Source of the DNA: Macrostomum hystrix | Taxonomy: Eukaryota > Platyhelminthes > Macrostomidae | Direction of reading: 5' to 3' | NCBI GenBank assembly: GCA_950097015.1 | Contig: CATNEN010000025.1 | Coordinates: 2,540,001-2,604,000, forward strand | Length of the DNA stretch: 64,000 nucleotides | Shown: positions 53,125 through 64,000 of the stretch, piece after piece | Numbering within the stretch: position 1 is the stretch's first letter | Layout: each line of letters starts with the position of its first letter | Notes under the pieces: generated by a model | Database searches by the model: none | What the model was told of the DNA's origin: nothing | Seen by the model: only the letters and a program-made list of their open reading frames with translations | Made by a program: the position numbers and the translations under genes

Positions 53125-54790
53125 GGTAAAACCTATTAGGCATTGGAATGACTAATCTACTAGATCTCAGGCATTTGAAATACTAATCTACTAGATCCGA
53201 GGCATTTGAAATACTAATATACTAGATCTGAGGCATTGGAATGACTAATGTACTGGTTCTGAGGCATTGGAATGACTAATCTACTAGATCTCAGGCATTG
53301 GAATGACTAATATACTAGATCTCAGGCATTGGAATGACTAATCTACTAGATCTGAGGCATTGGAATGACTAATCTACTAGATCTGAGGCATTGGAATGAC
53401 TAATCTACTAGTTCTGAGGCATTGGAATGACTAATATACTAGATCTGAGGCATTGGAATGACTAATGTACTGGTTCTGAGGCATTGGAATGACTAATGTA
53501 CTGGTTCTGAGGCATTGGAATGACTCATATACTAGATCTGAGGCATTGGAATGACTAATATACTAGATCTGAGGCATTGCAATGACTAATATACTAGATC
53601 TGAGGCATTGCAATGACTAATATACTAGATCTGAGGCATTGGAATGACTAATCTACGAGCTACTAGATCTGAGGCATTGGAATGACTAGTCTACTAGATC
53701 TAAGGCATTGTAATGACTAATATACTAGATCTAAGGCATTGGAATGACTAATATACTGGTTCTGAGGCATTGGAATGACTAATATACTGGTTCTGAGGCA
53801 TTGGAATGACTTAATATACTAGTTCTGAGGCATTTGAATGACTAATCTACTAGATCTCAGGCATCGGAATGACTAATCTACTAGATCTGAGGCATTGGAA
53901 TGATTAATCTACTAGATCTGAGGCATTGGAATGACTAATGTACTGGTTCTGAGGCATTGGAATGACTAATGTACTGGTTCTGAGGCATTGGAATGACTCA
54001 TATACTAGATCTGAGGCATTGGAATGACTAATATACTAGATCTGAGGCATTGCAATGACTAATATACTAGATCTGAGGCATTGCAATGACTAATATACTA
54101 GATCTGAGGCATTGGAATGACTAATCTACGAGCTACTAGATCTGAGGCATTGGAATGACTAGTCTACTAGATCTAAGGCATTGTAATGACTAATATACTA
54201 GATCTAAGGCATTGGAATGACTAATATACTGGTTCTGAGGCATTGGAATGACTAATATACTGGTTCTGAGGCATTGGAATGACTTAATATACTAGTTCTG
54301 AGGCATTTGAATGACTAATCTACTAGATCTCAGGCATTGGAATGACTAGTCTACTAGATCTAAGGCATTGTAATGACTAATATACTAGATCTAAGGCATT
54401 GGAATGACTAATATACTGGTTCTGAGGCATTGGAATGACTAATATACTGGTTCTGAGGCATTGGAATGACTTAATATACTAGTTCTGAGGCATTTGAATG
54501 ACTAATCTACTAGATCTCAGGCATCGGAATGACTAATCTACTAGATCTGAGGCATTGGAATGATTAATCTACTAGATCTGAGGCATTGGAATGCCTAATA
54601 TACTAGATCTGAGGCATTGGAATGACTAATCTACTAGATCTGAGGCATTGGAATGCCTAATCTACTAGATCTGAGGCATTGGAATGACTAATATACTAGA
54701 TCTGAGGCATTGGAATGACTAGTCTACTAGATCTGAGGCATTGGAATGACTAGTCTACTAGATCTGAGGCATTGGAATGACTAATCTTAC
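53125..54790. repeat. 31-bp minisatellite with a 473-bp higher-order repeat, about 53 copies
   Basis: The unit contains gaggcattggaatgactaat then ctactagatct. The rare variant ctacgagctactagatct occurs at 53653 and 54126, 473 bp apart, in otherwise matching context, showing block duplication. The array begins just after the receptor's polyadenylation signal. Confidence 0.95.
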
Positions 54791-55375
54791 TGCATGTGAG
54801 GATACTATAATATTTATATTACGGTCAGTAAAAATGTCAAACAATCAGTTAGCGACGCGTGACTGTATTACTGTATTAGTACTGTATCAATGCATAATTG
54901 CTGCATTCTTTTAATTGTTATTTTATCTCTATGCCCAAATGCAGTTCTCATAGCTTTTCCGTCTAATTTTTTGTATCACAGTTGCTAGTACCGATGTCAC
55001 AAATGTAGAAAAGTCCACAATTTCATCTTTTAGTGGAAAGCTACATAAAATAATATGTACGAGCACGTAGTTAGTTTCTCTACTTTAAGTTAAGACCGTT
55101 AAATTCGGGATTGTTAAATTTGTAGCTATTTTAAACAAAAATTTGAAAAAAAAAGTTTTTGATCAGCTGCTATTTTTTGCCTATATTCCAATCGAGCGAG
55201 AAAACGCACGCCTGAGTTATCTCAGTAATTTCCTCATTATTTGAGCAGTTTCAAGCCAGATGTTCCGCTAATTTTTCTAAACTAGATCCAGACTTTTATT
55301 TTGTTTCGTCATTCACTCTCTAATTTTCATATGCACACTTCACTTTTCTGCTATTTTTATTAGGACTAATAAGGG
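54791..55375. other. Spacer, no gene seen
   Basis: AT-rich unique DNA between two arrays. Confidence 0.4.
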
Positions 55376-56192
55376 ACTTCAGGGTAGACTGCCTGAAGGA
55401 TTTGAAGTTCAGGGTACACTGCCTGAAGGATTTGAAGTTCAGGGTACACTGCCTGAAGGATTTGAAGTTCAGGGTACACTGCCTGAAGGATTTGAAGTTC
55501 AGGGTACACTGTCTGAAGGATTTGAAGTTCAGGGTACACTGCCTGAAGGATTTGAAGTTCAGGGTAGGCTGCCTGAAGGATTTGAAGTTCAGGGTGGACT
55601 GTCTGAAGGATTTGAAGTTCATGGTAGACCGCGTGAAGGATTTGAAGTTCATGGTAGACCGCGTGAAGGATTTGAAGTTCATGGTAGACCGCGTGAAGGA
55701 TTTGAAGTTCATGGTAGACCGCGTGAAGGATTTGAAGTTCATGGTAGACCGCGTGAAGGATTTGAAGTTCATGGTAGACCGCGTGAAGGATTTGAAGTTC
55801 AGGGTGGACTGTCTGAAGGATTTGAAGTTCAGGGTAGGCTGCCTGAAGGATTTGAAGTTCAGGGTAGACTGCCTGAAGGATTTGAAGTTCAGGGTAGACT
55901 GCCTGAAGGATTTGAAGTTCAGGGTAGACTGCCTGAAGGATTTGAAGTTCAGGGTAGGCTGCCTGAAGGATTTGAAGTTCAGGGTGGACTGTCTGAAGGA
56001 TTTGAAGTTCATGGTAGACCGCGTGAAGGATTTGAAGTTCAGGGTGGACTGTCTGAAGGATTTGAAGTTCAGGGTGGACTGTCTGAAGGATTTGAAGTTC
56101 AGGGTAGGCTGCCTGAAGGATTTGAAGTTCATGGTAGACCGCGTGAAGGATTTGAAGTTCATGGTAGACCGCGTGAAGGATTTGAAGTTATG
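55376..56192. repeat. 30-bp minisatellite, about 27 copies, open on both strands
   Basis: The unit contains gatttgaagttcagggtaga then ctgcctgaag. Variants (ggtacact, ggtggactgt, atggtagaccgcgtg) occur in homogeneous runs. The unit length keeps frames open in both directions: 278 codons on the plus strand (period LKFRVDCLKD) and 280 on the minus strand (period MNFKSFTRST). Confidence 0.95.
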
Positions 56193-56540
56193 TAATAATA
56201 TAGGAAACTGGGGTATAGAAGCATTTTTGTTATTCTAGAATTTGCTTATCAATTTAAATGGTTTTGTTTCCCGAAGCCGTCACAATTCTTTGAATGTGGT
56301 CCTCTCACTGCCGATGTAAAACTCAATATTTTCTGTCATCATCGGAAAATTTTCTAAAGGATATGGTATAGCACAAGTACAAGTAATTTTATTCGAATGT
56401 ACATATTTTTTTGAATCTTTTGCACAAGTGTTTACAACATTTTTGTTAACTTATTGCAAAGCTCGTATTTTGTATTCGAAAAAAAATTAAACATTTATTT
56501 TTGTTTGACAACTATAGTTAAGTAGTTATTGATACCACTT

Positions 56541-57510
56541 ACGAGGGCTATCCCAAAAATAAGTTTCGCTGCATTATAAATTTTCTTAAGTACATTTTTG
56601 GCAAACGCGGTTAGTCATTCCTGAATCTATATGTCTATGGCAAAAGGCACCAAAAGTTTTAAAGCAAATGCAGTCTCACAAGCTGCAGGGCATCAAGTTA
56701 AACACAGTTTCGTTTGCAAAGATGGCCACTTCGGCTTCGTTCACACGATACGACGTCAGAAACATCATCAAGCTTTCAGTTTTGGCTGGCAAATCAACAT
56801 CAGAGATTCATGAAGAGCTCCATCAATTCGAACGGTTCGGAAATGGGTCCGTGAAGTTCAAGGAGGCAGGCTGTCGATGGAAGACAAAGAGCGGTCTGGA
56901 AGGCCAAGAACAGCCACCACTGATGCAAATGCAGAGCGTGTCAAAGCTGCAGTCACTGTGGACAGCAGATTGACTTGCAAGGAGATCGAGGACCTCCTGG
57001 ACATTCCTCACAGCACAGTGTATCGCATTCTTACTGAGCAGCTGAACATACAGAAGATCTTCGCAAAGTGGGTGCCTCATCTCCTGACTGAGGACCAAAT
57101 GAAGGAGAGGGTGACCCTGGCGCAAGAGCACCTTCGACGGTTTAATCGAGAGGGAAGCAACTTTCTCAGCAGAATTGTGACAGGAGACGAGACATGTCAA
57201 ACGCGGTTCAGACTCAGACTCAGACTCAGACATGTCAGACTCGAGACAGGTCTACGAGTGGGATCCTGAGCTCAAGCGCCAGTCAGCACAGTGGCTTCCA
57301 AGGGAATCAGCGAGTCCTGAGAAGGTTCAACGGAAGCAGAGCTCCTTGAAGGTGATGCACATAGTCTTCTTTGACATCCATGGGGTCCTGGTGGACTGGC
57401 CAGTGCCAATCGGCACCAAGGTAAATGCAGAATATTACCGATGGGTACTGCAAGAAAAATTGAGGCCAGCCATCAGGAAAAGCGGCCTGGTTTTTTTTGT
57501 TCCAAAAAAC
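56541..57510 (+). pseudogene. Mariner-family transposase, decayed and truncated
   Basis: A mariner (IS630/Tc1/mariner) element remnant. The left terminus acgagggctatcccaaaaat is mariner-like. Three frames are needed to follow the protein: the N-terminal helix-turn-helix from ATG 56722 (MATSASFTRYDVRNIIKLSV), the second DNA-binding segment (about 56845-57180; GRLSMEDKERSGRPRTATTD, HSTVYRIL), and the catalytic start VTGDET (first Asp at 57186-57188). A cagact microsatellite at about 57204-57235 interrupts the following segment, after which VYEWDPELKRQSAQW and VFFDIHGVLVDWPVP resume in another frame. The region with the remaining catalytic acids and the 3' terminal repeat are missing after about 57500. 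Not functional. Confidence 0.88.
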
Positions 57511-57516
57511 TGCCTA

Positions 57517-57612
57517 GAACTGAGCAGTCCCGAATTTCGGAGTAGAACTGAGCAGTCCCGAATTTCGGAGTAGAACTGAGCAGCCCCGAATTTCGGAGTA
57601 GAACTGAGCATG
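57517..57612. repeat. 29-bp short tandem repeat, about 3 copies
   Basis: The unit contains gaactgagcagtcccgaatt then tcggagta. It lies at the break point where the mariner remnant ends. Confidence 0.9.
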
Positions 57613-58033
57613 CCGAAGCAAGTGCACGCCAGGAAATTTAATAGCCAACATGAACAAGCCAGCAGTCCCGGCAAAAGCACTAGAAGATTCTGTCTATTAA
57701 TATGCAAATTTGTCAATCTTTCCGCACTTCTTATTGCACTTTGTCGGCGAACGAGTTTGACGGCAGCTCAGCGCGGGCTCGCTTGTCGATATAGCTGAGA
57801 TTAGGGGCTACATGGACTCATGCGGCGAGTCATTCTTCAAGGATGCCGAGCCAGGAAAGGAGAATACTTCGTTTGAGAGAATTACAGACATTGAGACTTC
57901 GTGGCTATGACAGCCGTGCATTAATAAACAGGATTTTTCTGTTTGAACGCATCTTCTGTGTCTTTCCAGAAGAATTTGCCTGATATTGGCTCTGTTCTGC
58001 CCCTCCTTCTGAAGTTTGACGCGCCCTCCAATG
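57613..58033. other. Spacer, no gene seen
   Basis: Mixed unique sequence between the transposon remnant and the next array; no recognised feature. Confidence 0.4.
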
Positions 58034-58370
58034 TCAACACTGCCTCTCCTGAAGTCCGGCACTGCCTCTCCTGAAGTCCGGCACTGTCTCTCCTTGAAGT
58101 CCGGCACTGCCTCTCCTGAAGTCCGGCACTGCCTCTCCTGAAGTCCGGCACTGCCTCTCCTGAAGTCCGGCACTGCCTCTCCTGAAGTCCGGCACTGTCT
58201 CTCCTTGAAGTCCGGCACTGCCTCTCCTGAAGTCCGGCACTGCCTCTCCTGAAGTCCGGCACTGCCTCTCCTGAAGTCCGGCACTGTCTCTCCTTGAAGT
58301 CCGGCACTGCCTCTCCTGAAGTCCGGCACTGTCTCTCCTGAAGTCCGGCACTGCCTCTCCGGCACTGCAT
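58034..58370. repeat. 22-bp minisatellite, about 15 copies
   Basis: The unit is cactgcctctcctgaagtcc plus gg; a 23-bp variant has tccttgaag. Minus-strand ORFs with period RGSAGLQERQCRTSG arise from it. Confidence 0.94.
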
Positions 58371-58914
58371 CTGCAGAAGGCTATCTGCACCGATGCCCAT
58401 TCGCAACGCAATCAGAGCGCGCTGACAGTAGAACAGAACCGTCTCTTCTTTGATGGAGCATAGCGGACTTAAAATTTGACAAAGCATTTTCAATGAGTGA
58501 ATAGCAATTCCTTCCGCTGCCCCCAGTCTAGAACTGGGAGAAAATGAGAATGAATGAGGACAGTCATCGACAAAGCCGCCCCGATACACCCTCAGGGATT
58601 TAGTAAAAGAGGGCTTCTCTTCCGTAAGTGATGAGAGACACGATTGAATGGACAAAAGCAGACCGCACAGATTTCTTACTCAATCCTGGATTCCCTCTCC
58701 ATCACTCAGCTCTCAAACTCCCAACTGTCAGTGAAAGGCTGAGAGTGAGTGTTTTGTTAAATTCACACTTTCCGCAGATTCCCAATGACGTTGGTTGGGC
58801 TGTCAGGGCTAAAGAAAATGGAAAAATTTCTGATTTCTGGGACAAAACGTGGTTCGTAGCCATGATTGATTATGCTCTGATTTGCACTCTAGTCAAACAG
58901 ATAAATCAACCATC
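58371..58914. other. Spacer, no gene recognised
   Basis: An open minus-strand stretch (58655 downwards, about 95 codons before the array) has no recognisable domain. Confidence 0.4.
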
Positions 58915-58996
58915 CCTCCAACCAACCAACCAACCAACCAACCAACCAACCAACCAACCAACCAACCAACCAACCAACCAACCACCAACCAACCAA
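58915..58996. repeat. (CCAA)n tetranucleotide repeat
   Basis: About 18 copies of ccaa, with one imperfect unit near the right end. Confidence 0.95.
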
Positions 58997-59520
58997 TATA
59001 TTGATTTTACCAATATAGTTACCATTATTTTGCTTGATAGAGCTTTCCTTCGTTTATATTTTAATTGTCTCTTTATAGAAGAATTCGGTTTATAAAAAGA
59101 CTAACAGGACTATGTTTCTGAAGGCTTATGCTCTTTTCTCAAATATTTGACCTGACAACGAATTGTTAAAAAACCTGCAAAGTAAGAATTTCAAACAGCA
59201 ATAATCGATGTCGCTTTTTAGCTAATTGAAGGCCTTTGAAAAGGAGGCATTGTGAACAGCTGGGCCGCTTCGTGCAAAGTTCATTAGGGATTTAAGCAAT
59301 TACCGGTTTAGGGAGAGCGACTTGCTTTCTTTAAAACACTTCAATTGAAGGCCGCGTGAATTCAATTTCAACAACGAGAATAAAGTCGCCCCAGCGGCCC
59401 TTGACGCTGCTAAGCGTAGTTCAATCGATCTGCAGAGCATTGAGCAGGCAGGAAGATGCGCTGCACTCTTAGACTCTAATTGCTCAAATTTTCGTCACCT
59501 TAAAGCTCTTGCGTGCCCTC
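58997..59520. other. Spacer, no gene seen
   Basis: Unique sequence between the CCAA tract and the next array. Confidence 0.4.
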
Positions 59521-60390
59521 CTATGTAGGGAATCCGCCCTCTGGATTCCTGTGTAGGGAATCCGCCCTCTGGATTCCTGTGTAGGGAATCCGCTCTCTGG
59601 ATTCCTGTGTATGGAAACCGCCCTCTGGATTCCTGTGTAGGGAATCCGCCCTCTGGATTCCTGTGTAGGGAATCCGCCCTCTGGATTCCTGTGTAGGGAA
59701 TCCGCTCTCTGGATTCCTGTGTAGGGAATCCGCCCTCTGGATTCCTGTGTAGGGAATCCGCCCTCTGGATTCCTGTGTAGGGAATCCGCCCTCTGGATTC
59801 CTGTGTAGGGAATCCGCCCTCTGGATTCCTGTGTAGGGAATCCGCCCTCTGGATTCCTGTGTAGGGAATCCGCCCTCTGGATTCCTGTGTATGGAATCCG
59901 TCCTCTGGATTCCTGTGTAGGGAATCCGCCCTCTGGATTCCTGTGTAGGGAAACCGCCCTCTGGATTGCTGTGTAGGCAATCCGCCCTCTCTGACACCGG
60001 TGTAGGCAATCCGCCCTCTCTGACACCGGTGTAGGCAATCCGCCCTCTCTGACACCGGTGTAGGCAATCCGCCCTCTCTGATACCGGTGTAGGCAATCCG
60101 CCCTCTCTGACACCGGTGTGGGCAATCCGCCCTCTCTGACACCGGTGTGGGCAATCCGCCCTCTCTGACACCGGTGTAGGCAATCCGCCCTCTCTGACAG
60201 CGGTGTAGGCAATCCGTCCTCTCTGACCTGGTGTAGGCAATCCGCCCTCTCTGACACCGGTGTGGGCAATCCGCCCTCTCTGACACCGGTGTAGGCAATC
60301 CGCCCTCTCTGACACCGGTGTAGGCAATCCGCCCTCTCTGACACCGGTGTGGGCAATCCGCCCTCTCTGATACCAGTTTAGGGAATCCGA
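59521..60390. repeat. Two fused related minisatellites (26-bp then 29-bp units)
   Basis: From 59521 to about 59980 the unit is tgtagggaatccgccctctg plus gattcc (26 bp, about 18 copies). From about 59985 to 60375 it is ggtgtaggcaatccgccctc plus tctgacacc (29 bp, about 14 copies). Both share the core gtag-g-aatccgccctct, so one evolved from the other. Three minus-strand frames of 267-301 codons are open through the pair. Confidence 0.95.
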
Positions 60391-62243
60391 CCTCTGACTA
60401 GTTAACGTGTGAATTTGGGAATCCACCTCTTCACAATTATTGTTTGCCTGCTTTAAGATTCTGCCAATATGTATTGGTTAAATGCTCAATATTGATGCGT
60501 TTCGTTAAATGTAAAATCCATGTGGCCAACCAGATATGACAGCTAACATTTGAATGAGCTGTTTCTAAGCACTCTATTGTTGCTGAAGAAGTGGTCATGC
60601 ATCTCTACCACTGACAGGGACACGCAGTGTCCGATAAATTATTCATTTATATATCCATGTCTCTAGCTATATAGTCCCGTTGACATGAGATTAACAACCA
60701 TCGTCTCATGGGTGAAACTCAGGAATGTCTTTCCTGTTTGATCCTGGCTGTCCAGTTTGAGCATATAATAGTATGTGTTAAGCTGGTTGCTCAATAATCT
60801 AGTAAATTGCTGTGACTTGGTATATGCAGCTGGGTTTTCGATTTTCATGGCTAGCTACTTTTCCTGAGACTGTCCAGTGGGTTTAGAGATTATAGTGCAC
60901 TCTAAACGAATAAAAGATTTATAAGTCGAAAATTCTCGCTATAACCTATATATTCTAAGAGCAAACTATATTCAAGGAAACAGCTATGATGTAGCCAAAA
61001 GGTCAGGACTATGCGTGTGGACGGCTCGAGTTTTGGAGATGACTAGATGAGGCCTGACAAGTCTGCTGCACGCGACATTTTAAGCAGAGTTTGCACACGA
61101 TGAAAATATATACAGTGCAGTGTTGCATTAAATATTGGCAACTTATAAAACTGCGTACTAAGGAAAGGCCAAAGTAGCCAAAGTAGTGTAGCATGCTTGT
61201 TTTGCGCGGAAGTGCATATTCAAAAGTCCGAAACTAAACTAATTGTGAAGTGGATATTTCTTGCAATGAGAATTAATTTTATCAAAATTTTGTCTAGTTT
61301 TTTGGCGGCATAATAACACTATGGTGACTATGACAAATGAGATACAATCCTACAATGAGCAGAAAATCGATTGCGAATTTTCTGCTTTTATAGTTTTATA
61401 GCTTTATTATCCCTTTATAGCTTATAAATATTTGTATAATCACGCGCCTGTATAAAAAGTATGGCCACTTTCTTTTTTTTTAATTTTTGTGAAATAAAAA
61501 AAAGTCGCGTCAGGCATTTAAAATTAAAGACATCTTAAAACTGAATACAATTTACAAAGTAATCGTTGTTTTCGATTTTTTTCTAGCAGATTGATTACGT
61601 TGAGTAATCGGCCTAACTGAGCTAATCAATGACCCATCATATTATAAGATGACCTCTTCTTTCGTTTTCGTATGCAAGTGTCCTTAAATTATTTTTGCAT
61701 TCGAGAAAAAAGTAGATTGCTTCCTAAAATTTAATTTTTACTTCCTAAAATTATCAAGACAATTTAGAATGTTTTTAATGCAATAATTGCATACTTCTGT
61801 TTAAGTCTCTTACTTCGTGATGCTCATTTAAAAAACAAGCAAACGTTTCTTCGAAATGTCTTGCCTATATACATGCATGATTGGATGGTATGTCAGTCTG
61901 CTCCGTAATTTTAGTAACCATATAAAATTTATATAGTGTTATTTTTAGCCAGATTTTTAAGCGTGACTCTTATTTTCATTTTAACTAGTCTCATTCATCT
62001 ATAATATATTGATTTTCTATTTATGATTAGGTTGCTACTATACTAAGTAATACTAGTCTGAACCAATTTCGAGCTTAAGAGGCAGTACCATAATAAGTTT
62101 ATTTTGTAGGCCTAGTAATAAAATTTCCTAAAGTAAATACAGATATTTATTCATTATTTTTTTTGTTAAATAAACTGTTTAAAGTTTTACTAAAAATCTA
62201 CTTTTAGAATCTATATAGTAGTTGGTTGGTTGTTAGTGTAAAA
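60391..62243. other. Region upstream of AGAP, no recognised gene
   Basis: AT-rich. A 61-codon minus-strand ORF (60848-60663) looks protein-like but has no recognisable family. The AGAP promoter is expected toward the right end. Confidence 0.4.
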
Positions 62244-63911
62244 ATGGCACAAAATTCCCCTATGTATAATGTATCATATGCAATAAAACAAGAGATACAA
62301 AGATTCGAAAGTGTGCATCCCAGTATCTATGCTATTTATGATTTGATAGAGTCTATTCCTGACAAAGAGCTACAAGACAGAATTCATAACTATGTTGTAT
62401 GCATTGAAGGTAAGAGTATTTTTCTCTTTTTGGCAGTTTGTTTGTTTTGTTATTTGCTTTCAAACATTATTATTTGCTTAGCTAATTATATAAAATAATA
62501 TGATATCATAGATCATATCATAGAAATATTTTGTGATCCTTAGTGATACCATTTTTTCTTTGAATCTAAATGATTTAGCCTACTTTAGATTTAGTTAATT
62601 AAGCTGGGCCTAGCTTGCATATGGCTTCTTTTTTTCATTTTAGCAACAATTCATACCATGTATTGCATACAGAATTGTTATTAACAATGAAGTGCTCTAA
62701 TATCAAAGAGATTTTTATTATAACAAAACTAGCAACCAAGAAACCCTTTGGGGAGGGAAGAAAATCACACTTTATTGCCCTAAGAAAAAGAAGAATTTAA
62801 AATATGCAACTTCAATACTATGCATATATTTTCTTGATATCTCCTTGCTAAATTATGCTACCCATTGGATATATCATGCTATCCCATGATAAAGCATGCA
62901 ACCCTATATATAAAGCTTGCTACCCACTTAATAATTTATGCTACCCCTTAGTAAATCATGCTACTCTTACCATTTGATGAAGTTCCCTCAATAATACTTG
63001 GTGTTCCCTTAATATTTTATGCCGTTGGGTCAATAATTCATGCTATACCCTTAACTAATCATGCTATCCCTTGTAAAATCATGTTACTGCACTGAGAAAG
63101 CATGCTACTATCTCAATATATCATGCTACCCCCTTGATAAACCCCTCAAAAGTGTCTCATAAGTGAAAGATATGTATACATGCTTTTATATAATCACTAT
63201 ATTCTTAAAATGCTTTACTTGGGTAACTGAACTAGCCCCTATTGCAGCCAAGGGTTAAAATGTGTTAGACACCATTATCAAGCAATTATCAACCACTACC
63301 CATTCCTACATATTATCTAATATTATTATTATATCACTACAGCAGCAAAAACGTTTTTTTAATGAACTATCTACTGACACCAGAGTATCAAATGAAACTT
63401 GTTTAAAAAAGTTTTTACTGGTACAATACCTATTATCCAATAGTGTTTTGTTGTAAAATATATTTATCTTTTATGTTTTTCTTTCAAATTAGATAGCCTA
63501 TGATATAGCTTATATCATGCCAAAAAATGTCTCTATGTGTGTTATGTGTAACTATGTGTACCAGCTGCATATTATTATTATATTCGCTATAAACTGTTGC
63601 TGCCAGTAAGTGTAAGGACAAAAGTTTGAACAAATTCACTAACTCGAACTATTGAACTCAATACAATCAGATTCGTTTGTAAACAGCCAAGAATGGACAC
63701 TAAATCGTAGCATCCCAGAGCTTCATTTGGTAAGAGAAAATCAATTATTTTCCTGATCTCAAATTAGAATATTTTATTGTGAACTAATACTTTGATATTA
63801 TTAATTTCCATTTATAACTGCAGGGTGTCCTTGGCACACCTCAGTCAGGCAAATCGGCATTAGTGCATCGCTACCTCACTGGCTCCTACATGCAGGACGA
63901 ATCACCTGAAG
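62244..63911 (+). CDS. AGAP (ArfGAP with GTPase domain), first three coding exons
   Basis: Exons 62244-62409, 63671-63729 and 63824-63911 join in phase and continue off the right edge. AGAP (centaurin gamma) proteins are multidomain ArfGAPs with an N-terminal Ras-like GTPase domain, a split PH domain, an ArfGAP domain and ankyrin repeats, acting on Arf GTPases at endosomes and the cytoskeleton. The N-terminus matches the conserved AGAP leader: [20 protein letters not shown], then [20 protein letters not shown], then the P-loop [20 protein letters not shown] with GKS nucleotide-binding residues and DESPEG at the end. ATG 62244 is 7 nt after an acceptor-like gttgttag (62236). Donors and acceptors are all GT-AG. 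Only about 104 residues are visible, so downstream domains cannot be checked. Confidence 0.94.
62860..63140. repeat. Degenerate repeat in AGAP intron 1
   Basis: About 12 weakly related units built around aatcatgctaccc (for example aataatttatgctacccctt). It looks like an old, decayed counterpart of the minisatellites in other introns. Confidence 0.65.
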
Positions 63912-64000
63912 GTTAAGGGCGTGCTGGACTCGTTTAAACAATCATTTCTGGGCTGTTAATATCTATATCTATATCTATACACAGAAGTTTTGGAAATAAA

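Noticed and set aside
57808-58655. Overlapping minus-strand ORFs (125-244 codons) around the 22-bp array
   Set aside because: Repeat-driven open frames; the non-repeat segment before the array has no recognisable domain.
59484-60426. Three overlapping minus-strand ORFs of 267-301 codons
   Set aside because: All three frames are open through the same 26/29-bp arrays, the pattern expected from repeat composition rather than a gene.
60663-60848. 61-codon minus-strand ORF beginning MKIENPAAYTKSQQFTRLL
   Set aside because: Protein-like composition but no recognised family, no neighbouring exon and a length expected by chance.

Overview
The window is nuclear DNA from a bilaterian invertebrate. 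The genes are split by GT-AG introns, use the standard genetic code and encode animal-specific families: ING, ARMC6, RRP7, a Gs-type G-alpha, GLTP, CHIC, ELMOD3, an NPY/NPF-type receptor and AGAP. AT-rich non-coding DNA alternates with GC-rich exons (ING, ARMC6, G-alpha, ELMOD3, receptor). Several start codons sit 4-16 nt downstream of a good 3' splice site, which suggests spliced-leader trans-splicing as in flatworms and some other groups. A spiralian is my best guess, but the sequence alone does not fix the phylum.

Layout, left to right. An aquaporin first coding exon (minus, 378-704) has its intron array running off the left edge. A 35-bp minisatellite (1.43-3.14 kb) precedes an ING/PHD gene (minus, 3.33-4.32 kb), followed by a 31-bp minisatellite (4.42-6.16 kb) and a 21-bp one (6.72-7.38 kb). 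ARMC6 (minus, two exons, 7.46-9.67 kb) has a 34-bp array in its intron and an hAT-like MITE just upstream. An RRP7A-like gene (minus, about 11.0 kb) follows. About 3.7 kb of AT-rich DNA leads to a divergent Gs-alpha (minus, 14.75-16.54 kb) with a foldback element in its intron. After an hAT-type MITE (18.83 kb) come GLTP (plus, 19.79-20.94 kb), a SINE remnant (22.35 kb), a low-confidence two-exon coiled-coil gene (23.5-24.0 kb), CHIC (minus, four exons, 24.67-26.20 kb) and ELMOD3 (plus, five exons, 27.43-33.00 kb). From 33.0 to 43.0 kb there is almost nothing but tandem arrays. A neuropeptide Y/F-type GPCR has two coding exons (43.95 and 52.14 kb) separated by a 7.6-kb intron holding a SINE, other repeats and a 2.4-kb array. 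Next are a 31-bp array, a 30-bp array, a broken mariner transposase (56.5-57.5 kb), further arrays, and the first three coding exons of AGAP (plus, 62.24 kb to beyond the right edge).

The dominant feature is that almost every intron and intergenic space carries its own private minisatellite, with units of about 14-67 bp. I count about 30 arrays, together roughly 21 kb or one third of the window. Two have higher-order structure (about 937 bp and about 473 bp), one lies in frame inside ELMOD3, and several abut exons by about 10 bp. The long ORFs inside these arrays (up to 640 codons) are best read as by-products of unit length.

The genes share no obvious pathway. ELMOD3 (ELMO-domain GAP), AGAP (ArfGAP with a GTPase-like domain), GLTP and CHIC all belong to membrane-traffic or lipid-transfer families, and G-alpha and the GPCR to signalling, but I infer no functional cluster. 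Exon coordinates come from reading splice sites and protein family conservation by eye; no database search was possible.
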